Source: Chondrus crispus
Lineage: Eukaryota; Rhodophyta; Florideophyceae; Gigartinales; Gigartinaceae
Assembly (NCBI RefSeq): GCF_000350225.1
Contig: NW_005178858.1
Coordinates: forward strand, 225,971 to 289,970
Direction: 5' to 3'
Length of the DNA: 64,000 nt
The notes under the pieces were generated by a model. The model was not told the DNA's origin, did no database searches, and saw nothing but the letters and a program-made list of their open reading frames with translations. A program made the translations under genes and the position numbers. This document shows positions 18,283 through 28,433 of the stretch, piece by piece (the first letter of the stretch is position 1; every line of letters starts with the position of its first letter).

Positions 18283-20883
18283 ATGAGCGCCCATGATGGA
18301 ATCGCTATGGACTATGAAGTGACAGAGGAAGGGGTGTTTTACGAACATGAATCGCATGAAGAGGAAGAGGAGAGTGATCCCCTGGCGAGCGAATCCGACG
18401 TTGACCCTGACAAAGATGCACACGAGGAAGTTTTCGGCGCTTCCATCGACGACCTCATCGCTGAGTCTCGACCCAGGGGCCGCCGTCGGAAAAGAAGGCG
18501 AAGGGCGTCTGGTGGTGTTGCCAAGAAAGCTAGAGTTTCGGAAGTCCCGCAGCATCTCAAACAGCTCATGGGCAATGCTACGGTTGCGTACATGCTCAAG
18601 CGCTTCGACGAAGCAGAGGAGATGCTGAACAGGTTAATTGCAGCCGCCCCGAGAGCCGTCGCGCCGTACAGGACTCTTGCGCTTATCTATGAGGAAAACG
18701 GTGAGAAGGACAGAGCCCTGGATATGTGCATGACCGCAGGAGAATTGGATAAGCAGGATCGCAACTTATGGAAACGAAATGCGGCGATGTGGGAGGAGAG
18801 GGGTGAGTCAGAGCGTGCGATTTATTGTCTAACGATGGCATTGCGGGGCTCGAATTCGAAAGATGCGGAGGCCCTGAGGGCGCGAGGTATGCTTTACATG
18901 AACAGGCAACAATTTAGGAAAGCGGGGGAGAACTTTGTCAGGCTATCACAAGTGACCCCTGATGACATGTCTGTTGCGCTGCTAATTACTCAGACTTATC
19001 GAAGGGCGGGCAAAGAGGAGAGGGCTGTTGCTCCGTTAGAAGCCATGCTTCATCACTGCGAGGAAAACAGACCCAAATCAAAGGACCCCGAGGTTCATAC
19101 CAAGTATGAAGGGTTATTGGCTGAGTTGACCCAGATGCTGGTGGAGATTTGGTTCCGACAAAGCAAGTACTACGATGCGTCTCTAGTGCTGGGGAGATTG
19201 CAAGATAGGGCGAGTAGATTTGGAAGACCGATAACATTTGTGCAACGCCTGATGCTTGCAATATCCCAACATCGGTTGGGTTCCGAGACTCTTGCTTCAC
19301 CAACAGTACTGGAGTTTATGTCTTCTCCTTCCATGTTGCGGAAGCACAGATTCCTTCTATGGCAAGTTGCCGAGACTTGTCGCGATAGCGGCGACTACCA
19401 AAAAGCATTGCAGGGTTATTCACTATTGGTGCAGTTGGATGATGAACCAAATCGCGAAGACATGCTTCTAAATCGCTCCATTTGCTACAAGCAGTTGGGG
19501 AACAAACATGCCGCGCGCGGAGATCTCGAACTAATACTACATTGCGATCCGCGTCATAGCGAAGCTTTAGCCCGAATAACAGAATTCTTGGGTCCGGGTG
19601 AGCAACGTCCCGATCATAAAAATAGGATCAAAGGATCAGGGAAGCCGGCGCAAGCTTCGCGAGCAGCAAGAATACTGTCAAGGGGACCCGCTAGTGGCGA
19701 GGATAAGAATGAAGCCTTACGCGTATTGGATCTTGCTAATGCGTTATACGCGCATGGTGATTACAGTGGCTTTCTGTCGCAAGTTTATCCGGCTCTTGAG
19801 GCAGCATTGCACATTCGGGGTGCCGGTGAGATAGAGAGCGACGACGAGAATGACGATGACTTTCTGCCTGGCCGCAAGCTGCGCTTTCTACAAGGCCTAC
19901 AAGATCGGCAGCGCGAGCTAAATGGAGGTAAAAAACCCATGCGGCTCAGGTGGGATGACAACGACTTTCCTGCGGAGGAACGCGCGCGACTGTATTCGGT
20001 TGGAGCGAACATCATGCGCCTCGTTGATAATAAGTCTTTCGTTGATCTTGCCGAGAAACTTGTAACCTCCTTCCGTGCAGAAGAAGGCCTGGCGAGTGCC
20101 TACCCTGTGACCCATCTGTTCGAATCCCTGAACCAAATCCGAATCAGAAATAATATCCCCCAGCGTATCCGGTTGAAGATGCTGGATATGGCGGCATCGT
20201 TTGCGGTAGGAGATGCACTTCGCTGTTACGAGCATGCACGTATGATGTTAAGCGAAGCAGCGACAGATCCTGATATTTGCTTTGCATTTTCTGTCGCTGA
20301 CCAGTATGTTAGCAAGTTTTCAGACTCACGCCGGATCAAATCACTACGATTCATGAACCGTTTGACGAAGAGGAGTCCTAAATCAGCTCATATTCTGCTC
20401 GTTGCCGGAAACTGCTCAGCGATGGGCGGCATCAACACCAGCACGTATACAGTTGGGTTGCTCTTGAAGGCCTTCAATCTTTCTCCTGAGAGTCCGCTGA
20501 TTTCGCTCTGCGCTGCCGTGCAGATATTGTATGTTGCATTATCACGTCGTGTCGGAAACAGGAACGAAATGGTTTTGCAAGCGTTCGCATTCTTGGATAA
20601 CTACAGAACACACCGGGCAAAAGGAGTACGCGGACTAGACGTGGAGTGGTGTGAGATGGAAGCAGATTACAATGTGGGTCGTATGATGCATCAGCTTGGG
20701 TTGGTGCACATGGCCGCCGACAGATATGAAAAGGTACTCAACTGGGAACCAAAGGCGGAAAAGACCATTCCTAACAAAGTGGATTTGCGCCTCGATGCCG
20801 CATATAACCTTGCGCAGATATACCGAATGAGTGGCAGTGAAGGCCTCGCTAACGCTGTTCTTGAAGATTACGTGACTTTTTAA
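18283..20883 (+). CDS. GTF3C3: TFIIIC TPR subunit (GTF3C3 / Tfc4-like)
   Basis: First ATG in the frame is 18283 (866 residues). An acidic N-terminus (EEEEESDPLASESDVDPD), a short basic patch (RGRRRKRRRRAS) and then many tetratricopeptide repeats match the layout of the tau131/TFIIIC102 subunit. The first TPR array includes AYMLKRFDEAEEMLNRLIAA, YEENGEKDRALDMCMTAG and ERGESERAIYCLTMALRG; a charged linker (ESDDENDDDFLPGRKLRF) separates the second array, ending in YNLAQIYRMSGSEGLANAVLEDYV. In TFIIIC this subunit bridges the A-box-bound part to TFIIIB during tRNA and 5S transcription in the nucleus. Length is close to yeast and human homologues. No introns. It converges on the next gene with about 210 bp between the stops. 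Confidence 0.85.
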   Translation: MSAHDGIAMDYEVTEEGVFYEHESHEEEEESDPLASESDVDPDKDAHEEVFGASIDDLIAESRPRGRRRKRRRRASGGVAKKARVSEVPQHLKQLMGNATVAYMLKRFDEAEEMLNRLIAAAPRAVAPYRTLALIYEENGEKDRALDMCMTAGELDKQDRNLWKRNAAMWEERGESERAIYCLTMALRGSNSKDAEALRARGMLYMNRQQFRKAGENFVRLSQVTPDDMSVALLITQTYRRAGKEERAVAPLEAMLHHCEENRPKSKDPEVHTKYEGLLAELTQMLVEIWFRQSKYYDASLVLGRLQDRASRFGRPITFVQRLMLAISQHRLGSETLASPTVLEFMSSPSMLRKHRFLLWQVAETCRDSGDYQKALQGYSLLVQLDDEPNREDMLLNRSICYKQLGNKHAARGDLELILHCDPRHSEALARITEFLGPGEQRPDHKNRIKGSGKPAQASRAARILSRGPASGEDKNEALRVLDLANALYAHGDYSGFLSQVYPALEAALHIRGAGEIESDDENDDDFLPGRKLRFLQGLQDRQRELNGGKKPMRLRWDDNDFPAEERARLYSVGANIMRLVDNKSFVDLAEKLVTSFRAEEGLASAYPVTHLFESLNQIRIRNNIPQRIRLKMLDMAASFAVGDALRCYEHARMMLSEAATDPDICFAFSVADQYVSKFSDSRRIKSLRFMNRLTKRSPKSAHILLVAGNCSAMGGINTSTYTVGLLLKAFNLSPESPLISLCAAVQILYVALSRRVGNRNEMVLQAFAFLDNYRTHRAKGVRGLDVEWCEMEADYNVGRMMHQLGLVHMAADRYEKVLNWEPKAEKTIPNKVDLRLDAAYNLAQIYRMSGSEGLANAVLEDYVTF

Positions 20884-21095
20884 GGCACAGAAACGGACAG
20901 GAAAGAAAAGGCTTTCTTTATTTGAAAGTGTGGGATTTAAAGCACGAGCAGGTTACGTTGAGGTATGCAGAGCAGTCAACTAAGCATGCATCTAAAAAGT
21001 CCTGCTCTCCGAGCTTGACACTCTTTTCAACTATCTAATAACATGAAACGAACAGGTTGGTGTGGTGCAGGGTTTCCGAATGGAGTGTAGCAGAA

Positions 21096-21884
21096 TCAAG
21101 TCGAGGAAGGATGAGCACGTGCTGCGGCTTTGAATCGCTTTGCGAGACGCCCAACACCGCGGTTGGAATGTGGCAGGTCATCGGCGGTGGTGTCACTCTC
21201 AAATCCATGGGACCAGTCACTGTCATCATCGTCGTCGTCGCTTGAGTCGCGAGATGCTGAAGTTTCTGTCTTGCCATGGTAGGTCTGGGGGCTGAGGGTA
21301 TTGCCATTCGGAAGCGAGTTGAGGGATGCAGCAGCAGACTCTGCTATTCTCTTGATCTTTTTCCTCTTCTTCATCTCTTTTTTGGTAAGCTCTGGGGGAG
21401 CAGGACGCTTCCTCTTTCTCTGAAGAAGTTCAACCTTGAGACGGACACATTCGGAGGCGGCGCAGCTAGGCATTTTCAAGCATGTAACCGAGGTGCCCTT
21501 TTTCAGATGAACGACTTGAGCAAAATTTACCGAGCCGACATCGTAGTACTCACTTTCTATGGTATCGTCGGGTTTGGTGTCGGGAGCAGGGGGTTCCTGG
21601 ACGCGGACAACGTAGTCAACCCATGCACGACGAACTGGAGAGGAATGAGCATATCGGGCGGCACCGATGGGGATGAGCTGAACAACAAGGGTGTATAAAC
21701 CATCGAGAGCTACCGTGTAAATACCAGAGAATGAGTCAAAGCAAGGATGAATATTGGGACTATGAGGGGTAGGGCGGGTTACGTTGTGTTCGACATTCCA
21801 TTGACGAAGTGGGGCTTTCTCCGACGATACCATGGCAGGACGGCGCGGTGGGCAATGGAGTGCGGAGAAGTCTGGGACGCTCAT
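21096..21884 (-). CDS. jelly-roll-like protein with nuclear-localisation and acidic tail
   Basis: 262 residues from ATG 21882-21884. Residues about 50-140 have the strand pattern of a C1q/TNF-like beta sandwich: FSGIYTVALDGLYTLVVQLIPIG, VDYVVRV, then SVNFAQVVHLKKGTSVTCLKM, which recalls the 'GVY...' and 'LKKGD.V' signatures of that fold. The C-terminal half is unlike secreted C1q proteins. It has a strong basic nuclear signal (RKRKRP...KKEMKKRKKIKR, about 156-179), a D7 acidic run near 216-222, and another basic segment. No signal peptide. I do not know its function; a nuclear, possibly nucleoplasmin-like or chromatin-associated role is inference. Divergent from RecQ. Confidence 0.6.
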   Translation of the reverse strand: MSVPDFSALHCPPRRPAMVSSEKAPLRQWNVEHNVTRPTPHSPNIHPCFDSFSGIYTVALDGLYTLVVQLIPIGAARYAHSSPVRRAWVDYVVRVQEPPAPDTKPDDTIESEYYDVGSVNFAQVVHLKKGTSVTCLKMPSCAASECVRLKVELLQRKRKRPAPPELTKKEMKKRKKIKRIAESAAASLNSLPNGNTLSPQTYHGKTETSASRDSSDDDDDDSDWSHGFESDTTADDLPHSNRGVGRLAKRFKAAARAHPSST

Positions 21885-22456
21885 CTGGGGATAGGTGGAT
21901 TGGGGGAGTGGGGGATGGATCGAGGATGGGTGCAGGTGGGGGGTGTGGTGGGGAGAGCCTAAGTGGGACGATTTGTTATTTAGGCAATTGATCCAGACTC
22001 AAGCGGGGCCCAGTGGGGGGGGTAGGGGGGAAGGGGCGGTTGCTGCAAGCGGCGATGCGGGTAGAGGAATTTTATAGAATTTTGGGAATGGGAGGAATCG
22101 CCAGTCAGGCGAAATTGGGCTCGTTTGGCGAGGACGCCGGCCACAACCCGGACCTCCAGCCTGGCCCACTCATGCGGGCCCTTTTTTGCAGCACGTTCTC
22201 TTTTGTTGGCGGTGGCGACTAAGATTGTGTGCCACTTGGTTCTAATTGGCCTGTTACTATTGTTTCAACTACCAATCACTACGCTGCAAGTAGTGCCTTT
22301 ATCTATCATTTTGCCGCCAATTTTTACGAAGACTATGCCGTTTGCGTCACCCACGGCCAGGTCCTTGTGCTCTCCGAACTTCCGAATTTGACCCCCTTCC
22401 CACCCCCCGATAAACTCCCAGATCTCGCGGTCCTCTTCTCCCTTGCTCCCGACGTC
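21885..22456. promoter_or_regulatory. shared divergent promoter region (jelly-roll-like gene / RecQ)
   Basis: The two start codons are about 570 bp apart in opposite directions. The left part is very G-rich on the plus strand (GGGGGG runs near 22014-22036). A CCAAT-type box occurs in inverted form (CTAATTGGCC near 22240). The RecQ reading frame stays open upstream to 22229 but without an ATG. Confidence 0.4.
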
Positions 22457-24352
22457 ATGGCCTCCCCTCCCGACATCCCCCCCTCTGCCCACTACCACGC
22501 CACCCTCAAGAAGTACTTCGGCCCCCTCAGTCTGCGCCCCCAGCAAGCTCCAGTCATCTCTGCCCTTCTCTCCGGCCAAGATGTTCTTCTCACGGCCCCC
22601 ACGGGCCATGGAAAGTCCCTCTGCTTCCAGCTTCCCGCTCTTGTCCACCACGAAGTCTCGGGTGCCGTCTCCCTTGTCGTTTCCCCCCTTCTTGCCCTCA
22701 TGAACAACCAGGTCACCGCCCTCCTCGCCCGCGGCGTCCCGACTGCCTTGCTCTCCTCCGCCGAGACTGTCGCTGCCAACAGAAAAGTTCTCACCGCCCT
22801 CGACACCCGCGGCGCCATCCCGTTCGCTATGCTTTATATCACCCCGGAGAGACTCGTCAAGGGGTCCTTCATGTCCTTGCTACGCCGTCTGCATCACAGG
22901 GGAAAGCTGGGCATCCTCGCCATCGACGAGGCCCATTGCATATCTCAGTGGGGTCACGACTTCCGAACAGCTTATTCTAGAATGGGCGTCATCAGGGACG
23001 ATTTTCCCACCCTTCCCATTGTCGCCCTCACGGCCACGGCAACTGCCAAAGTCCGCGCAGACATTATATCTAGCCTTCATATCCCAAACGCGCGCCACAT
23101 TCACACCTCGTTTCTCCGCGCCAACATCCGCTACGAAGTCCGCTACGCCGACACCATGGAGACCGATGTCAGCGAAGACCTCGTCAACTACGTCACTTCC
23201 AAGCTCCTTACAGACGGAACCTTCGGCTTCCAACGCGGCATCGTGTACGCCTTCAAGCGGGTCACTGTCGAGGACCTCACCGTGCTACTTCAGAGCGCCG
23301 GCGTCCCCGCGGTCGGCTATCACGGCGGCATGAGCGCCGGGAAGCGCAAGGAAGCGCAGCACTTGTTCGAAACGGGCCAGCGCCCCGTGGCCGTCGCGTC
23401 CATTGCGTTCGGCATGGGCATTGACGTCGCTGGCATTCGATACGTCGTGCATCACTCATTGCCTAAGAGCGTCGAGGCCTTCTATCAGGAAAGCGGCCGC
23501 GCGGGTCGCGACGGGCTGCCGAGTGAGAGCGTGCTCTACTACTCTAAGAAGGACTTGGAGCTCAATGAGTATTTGCTTGCTTGCCACCGGAAGAAATCCG
23601 ATGAGAAAAGGATGCAGGCCGCCGTCAAGGCGCAAAAGGCTATGAAGGAGTACTGCACAAATGTCAAGTGTAGGCGTGTGGCTTTGCTCGAGTATTTCGG
23701 GGAAGAGGCATCGGCGGCAAAGGTGTGTGGTCGGAGCTGGTGCGACGTTTGCTTTGATCCAAAGGATGTGAAAAGAAGGAAGAGAAGGACTCAAATCAAC
23801 CTTAGCGTCCCGCCCCGTGCCATTAAGTCCGCTTCCTCTCGACCGTCGACGCCAGCGGCGGACTTTCAAACTGCACGTTCAATGATGCAATCGCAGCAAC
23901 GCACTCAGAAGGCTGCAGAGGAGCAGGCTGAAGTGCAAAGAGCAAGAAAGCCTCGTTCGCATATCATCTCAGATGACATTGCAGATTTTAGCAGTGGTGA
24001 CGAGATATGCGTGGACGACCGAGCAAAGCTGGAAAAGCTGAAAACAAGCAAAAACTTTGTGATTGATCTCATTGCCATTGAGAAGGCAGAAGAGGCGTAC
24101 GAGAAGAAAAGGGAACTCCGTCGAGGAGGCACTGGGAGACTGCAAGCGTTGAGATCAAACAAAAAGCCTCTTGTCCCATGCATCACAATTGACGACGATG
24201 ATAGAGATCCACCCTCTCGTCTGAAGTTGAAGCGTGGAAGGCCTTTGCTTCAACCTGGAGAACACAAGACCCAGCCTCGCGACAACCATCCCGTAAAACA
24301 GAAAAAGCTGTCCCTTGGTCGAGTTGGGTTTCGGAGAATATCTCCGGAATGA
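22457..24352 (+). CDS. RECQ: RecQ-family ATP-dependent DNA helicase
   Basis: I use the first in-frame ATG, 22457 (631 residues); the frame is open further up but has no Met. Helicase motifs in order: LRPQQ (motif 0), TAPTGHGKS (Walker A, K53; most RecQs have TGGGKS), VVSPLLALMNNQ, ITPER, IDEAHCISQWGHDFR (157-170, the RecQ-specific DEAH and aromatic loop), ALTATAT, YHGGMSAGKR, ASIAFGMGID, and QESGRAGRDG (motif VI). A zinc-binding segment follows (C400, C405, C424, C429, C432). The remaining 190 residues are basic and low-complexity, with no clear winged helix or HRDC, which suggests a RECQL5-like or short RecQ. It unwinds recombination intermediates at 3'-to-5' polarity (family knowledge). Confidence 0.93.
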   Translation: MASPPDIPPSAHYHATLKKYFGPLSLRPQQAPVISALLSGQDVLLTAPTGHGKSLCFQLPALVHHEVSGAVSLVVSPLLALMNNQVTALLARGVPTALLSSAETVAANRKVLTALDTRGAIPFAMLYITPERLVKGSFMSLLRRLHHRGKLGILAIDEAHCISQWGHDFRTAYSRMGVIRDDFPTLPIVALTATATAKVRADIISSLHIPNARHIHTSFLRANIRYEVRYADTMETDVSEDLVNYVTSKLLTDGTFGFQRGIVYAFKRVTVEDLTVLLQSAGVPAVGYHGGMSAGKRKEAQHLFETGQRPVAVASIAFGMGIDVAGIRYVVHHSLPKSVEAFYQESGRAGRDGLPSESVLYYSKKDLELNEYLLACHRKKSDEKRMQAAVKAQKAMKEYCTNVKCRRVALLEYFGEEASAAKVCGRSWCDVCFDPKDVKRRKRRTQINLSVPPRAIKSASSRPSTPAADFQTARSMMQSQQRTQKAAEEQAEVQRARKPRSHIISDDIADFSSGDEICVDDRAKLEKLKTSKNFVIDLIAIEKAEEAYEKKRELRRGGTGRLQALRSNKKPLVPCITIDDDDRDPPSRLKLKRGRPLLQPGEHKTQPRDNHPVKQKKLSLGRVGFRRISPE

Positions 24353-25087
24353 CCTCTCTTTTCGGTAAACGTGTTTTGCGAAGGACAACGGCAAGGGAGT
24401 TTATTTTTGATATCTGTTTAACTTGAGGTCCTCATGTACCTACGCTGTAACCAACTTTGTACCACTTGAACCACAAAACCATAATGAGGCCTTAGCAGAA
24501 CAAATAAATTACAGCACTCACAAGTCAGCCTGGAAGGTTGGCATCAGCAACAACTTCGAACCTGATGTCTGCAGTATAGAGAGAAATCCTCGTAAGTTTT
24601 GCTTTCAGGATTATGGAAGGGAGAGCATGCAGAAAGCTGATAAAGTACATGAGGTTTCCGCATAGTACGTCAGTTACCCTCATTCGCACCACATTCCTAC
24701 CTTGCTGAACACTTTGCGTGCAACTACTGCGTCAATGCTTATGTCGGCAGGCCACATCTTCAGGCAAGGTCTATGGCTCCTTCCCAGAAAGACGTTGTAG
24801 TGCGCTTCCCACACAAGGGCACACACGCTCTAGGCCCTGATACAGCGAGAGGCCGCGTCCTCTTTGACTTTGATACCGATGTCAACATCGTCAACAACAG
24901 AGCTGGATGCGGGGACATCAATAAATCGTCCTTGCTGTCGGCATGACCATCCAAACCCCTATCGTGATTGATGTTGACATGTGTTGACAACGTCATCAGT
25001 CCTTAAAAAAACGTGGTTATCCGAAACACTGTGTAGTGCTCTCTAAGTGTAGAAAATCCCGGGAATTTCAAATTTGAATTTTGAAGA
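24353..25087. other. intergenic DNA, no gene recognised
   Basis: Contains an imperfect inverted repeat around GATGTTGACAT (about 24876-24985) and nothing else I can support. Confidence 0.4.
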
Positions 25088-26614
25088 ATGGATACGTCAC
25101 TTCTAGACCAAGCTTCTGTCTCTCGTCGCTGCAGTGGGCGAGGCATTGTACGCCTCACTCAATATTCGACCTCAATAGCTCGAGCACTTCGGAAGGAAAG
25201 ACAAAATTGTCAAACTTCCATTGATTTTGAGTGTAATCTTCGTTTTCTGCAGAGTTCTCCGCTTCAGAAGAACTGCGGACTCGGCCGAAGCGCTTCTGCA
25301 CCTGCCAATATGTTTCGCCTCGAAAGCAAAAAAGCGATACAGAGATTCGGTGATGAGTTGCAAAACGTCCTGGAAACATGTGGGCGCGATGCAGACGACC
25401 TAAAAAGTGCGTACAGCAAAGGCCCCTTGGGAACTGGGGAGGAAGCCGTGAGATTCTCTTCCACCATGCAAGGAGAAGTCGAACAAGTCCGCAACAATGT
25501 CCCACCCCTTGTTCGTTTATCGAGCGATGCCCCGCGAGCCGGAAACATGCTCGATGCAGCATTTGCGCATCTCAAGGCAATTACCGATGTATTTGACCGC
25601 TTTGAAGAGCGACTGGAGTCTGCTTATGACATAGCTCCAGTCATAGTGAGAAAGCAGGCAGACGAAACTGTGTTCGGGACAAAACCGACGGTTCCCGATC
25701 ATCTCGTTAACGACATGTGCGCTCTATCCACGATGGATTCACAACAAAGCAAGGGCGCGTTCCGTCGCCCGACAACACCATCCGGAAGAACTCCGCAGTC
25801 TGCGATGAAAAAGGAGGTCGACATGCCAATACCGGCGACTCCAAAGCCAGAGGATTTTGGAATAGTATCGGACGATGTTGTTTCTGAATTGAACGCCTTG
25901 GGGGCCGCCTCGTCTTCGAAACTAGCTGGGTATGAAACATTTTCGAATGCATCAACCGCCTATAGAACGACCAGAGCTGCAGAAGGAAGTTTGCGTCGGC
26001 CATCCAGATATGCTTCAAGCGCCGCGTACTCACTTGAAGTGGACTTAGACGGAAATTACGAGGAGAACGTACAAAAGTCGATTAGGGAGCATGGTATTCA
26101 GACAAAGGCGCAACTCGATGACATGTATGCATCTCGGCGAAATCAAGCGTTTTCCACGATGATGTGTTCGACGACCCCGGTTCTTCAATCTGGCGGGGTT
26201 GGGAGGATGCGGGACTACACAGGCTTGGCCGATGGCTACTACAAGAGCAGGGCGGGTTCAGAGATGACTCCTAGGGTGGAGACTCACCGGCAATTGAACT
26301 TTGATGAGACACCAAGGGTTGGTGACATAAGGACCGCTCCCGAAGATGAAGTCCGGCAGCACATTGTCGAAAATTTCGAGAAACTCGGATTCTGGAAAGG
26401 CAAAACAAATCCGGACGTATTGCGAGATGCGGTTACCATAATACAAAATAGCGGGAGGCGGCAATTGACGAAGTGTGAGTTGACTCGGGAACTTATGGAG
26501 GCAATTCCCGACACCTCTTCTATGGTTCTGATGACATGCTTGACCAAGCTTCACTTATTGCTTGTGCAGAAGAGACCTGGAGAGGAGCAGACTTTTCAAC
26601 TAGCCAATTTGTAA
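25088..26614 (+). CDS. hypothetical coiled-coil, TP-rich protein (Ska3-like?)
   Basis: 508 residues from ATG 25088. The second Met (25310, residue 75; MFRLESKKAIQRF) is the more likely start because the part before it has ordinary, unstructured composition. From there about 100 residues form amphipathic helices. A disordered middle follows with many Ser/Thr-Pro sites (TTPSGRTPQS, ATPKPEDF, EMTPRVETH, DETPRVGD). A compact C-terminal domain of about 90 residues (EDEVRQHIVENFEKLGF...TKCELTRELMEAIPDTSSM) looks like a winged-helix or small helical domain. N-terminal helix plus proline-directed sites resembles the Ska3 kinetochore subunit, but the similarity is loose. A CDK-regulated role is inference. 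Confidence 0.7.
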   Translation: MDTSLLDQASVSRRCSGRGIVRLTQYSTSIARALRKERQNCQTSIDFECNLRFLQSSPLQKNCGLGRSASAPANMFRLESKKAIQRFGDELQNVLETCGRDADDLKSAYSKGPLGTGEEAVRFSSTMQGEVEQVRNNVPPLVRLSSDAPRAGNMLDAAFAHLKAITDVFDRFEERLESAYDIAPVIVRKQADETVFGTKPTVPDHLVNDMCALSTMDSQQSKGAFRRPTTPSGRTPQSAMKKEVDMPIPATPKPEDFGIVSDDVVSELNALGAASSSKLAGYETFSNASTAYRTTRAAEGSLRRPSRYASSAAYSLEVDLDGNYEENVQKSIREHGIQTKAQLDDMYASRRNQAFSTMMCSTTPVLQSGGVGRMRDYTGLADGYYKSRAGSEMTPRVETHRQLNFDETPRVGDIRTAPEDEVRQHIVENFEKLGFWKGKTNPDVLRDAVTIIQNSGRRQLTKCELTRELMEAIPDTSSMVLMTCLTKLHLLLVQKRPGEEQTFQLANL

Positions 26615-28333
26615 CTGCAGAGCACAACTGTTAGGCAGCAGGTGTACAGTATATAGGCTGTTGGTTCTAGAAGTGCTCCTTCCCTGTTCAGCTTGTGCAG
26701 ACACGATGGATGGTGAACGCACTCATGTCGGGGCAATAAATAAGTGAGCATCGTTTTGACGATAAGCAAGGTGGAGCGTTGGAGTGGCTCGAGTTCATCA
26801 GGGGAGCGCGTGAAAGGAAGAAGGTCAGGGCGTTTTTGCAGGCAACGTTCTGTGGTGAGAAGATGGGCTAGAGGATGTCGTGTGGCGCGCAAGGTGCAAG
26901 GTGGGTGAACACGATCCGCTCACGAACGACATCTTGGATGCATTTTGTATGCTATGTGTCACGTGGCCAAACTTTTTGTGACCCCAAACAAGCGAGATAG
27001 TGGGGGAGAATCACAGTAGTTTAGATGGACATTAACCATCAACAACCTAAGCGGCGTTTGTGGTTGTTGTGGGTGGCGTTTAATGGCCAGTAGGGAGACG
27101 AAGAGTTGATGAGCGCATAGAATTTAGCAGGGGCAGGACGGGAGAGCAAAGCACTGCTGCGCGCGAGGATAAGTGAGGGTCGATGACAGCAGAGCATCGG
27201 ATTGATCTGGTTTTTCCTGAAGCAGGAGAACGTTGGTACAATATTCGCAAACCGCCCCTGGTGATGTGAAAACGAAAGGGTGTTTGGGAGATTTAGTTAA
27301 ATGAAACGTCGGTATCTCGAGAAGCTTGCGTTTAAGTGGGTACCTTTTCGGTAAATACTTGATGGATAGGCTGCGTATGATAGACGCCGGTTGGAAGACT
27401 CATTGGTCAGGAGGCGTCGTGCAGGGCACGTTATCGTAGCCGATGCATCGCCATTTGCCATTTTGAGTCTTTACAGGAGCGATTGCGGCAGTTGATGCGT
27501 GTAGGAAGTTCGGAACGCTGGCACTGCGCAGTGGAGGAGGCGATACTTTTGAGAAGATTTTGAACGGTGGTTGCGAAACGGCGGCACCAACCGCCGCCGC
27601 CTTCACAAGGAATGCAAAAGTGGAGTTGCAATCCATATTACACCGAAGTGAGAGATTGAGATTGCTGCGGAGAATATTGCAAACACACACCGTTTTGGTT
27701 GTTCTTTTCAACTAACAATTTAAGGGGCGTGCCGAGGGAGATTGCGACGTCCAGTCAAGGCCCTGGGAGCCAATGGAATGGTGCAGGCAGATCGAGACAG
27801 ATCGAGGGGCGTGTCTGTCCCTCGGCGAAGCATCGAATCAGCGCCTTGTTGGGGGGCAGTGTCAGCCGCCCATGCGCCGCAGCCAGATGAAACCGAATGG
27901 GAAATGCCGTGCTGTGATTGGCGGCGAGGCGGGCGGCGAGGGGGGGGAGCCATGCGGGCGGGCGGAAGGATTGACGGGCATGGCCCATAGGATTTGGTGG
28001 CGGAACAGGTGAAAGTGACGAGGGGGAAAAACCTGGCCGCAGTAGCGAAGCGTCGCGCAGGAGGCCTGTTTTCGACAGCGCAGGCGGCGCTGGAATGTTG
28101 CGGCGTATTGCAGCTTCACATCCGCCACCGTCGCTGCAATCCGCCGCTGCCACACGTTGCGCATGGCCTGCCCCTGATTTCCACCTATCTCCCTGCCTCC
28201 TCGGCACACGAACAGACACCCACACGAACAGACACCCACAGATTCGCCCGGCGCCATCTCAACGATGCTCCAGCCCCCCCCCCCCCCCCCCCCCCATATT
28301 TTCGAATTTTTACCCCCCCGGCCCTTTAAGGGG
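26615..28333. other. intergenic DNA left of the assembly gap
   Basis: No firm gene. A 103-codon minus-strand frame (27400-27711), or its inner ATG form starting MDCNSTFAFLVKAAAVG, has a protein-like N-terminal hydrophobic stretch but no homologue I recognise. 27720-28330 is GC-rich, and a long poly-C tract near 28276-28295 leads into the gap. Confidence 0.4.
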
Positions 28334-28433
28334 NNNNNNNNNNNNNNNNNNNNNNNNNNNNNNNNNNNNNNNNNNNNNNNNNNNNNNNNNNNNNNNNNNN
28401 NNNNNNNNNNNNNNNNNNNNNNNNNNNNNNNNN
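28334..28433. other. assembly gap (100 N)
   Basis: A run of exactly 100 N next to poly-C and CCCCCGG sequence, probably a size-unknown scaffold gap at low-complexity DNA. Open frames that cross it are meaningless. Confidence 0.99.
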
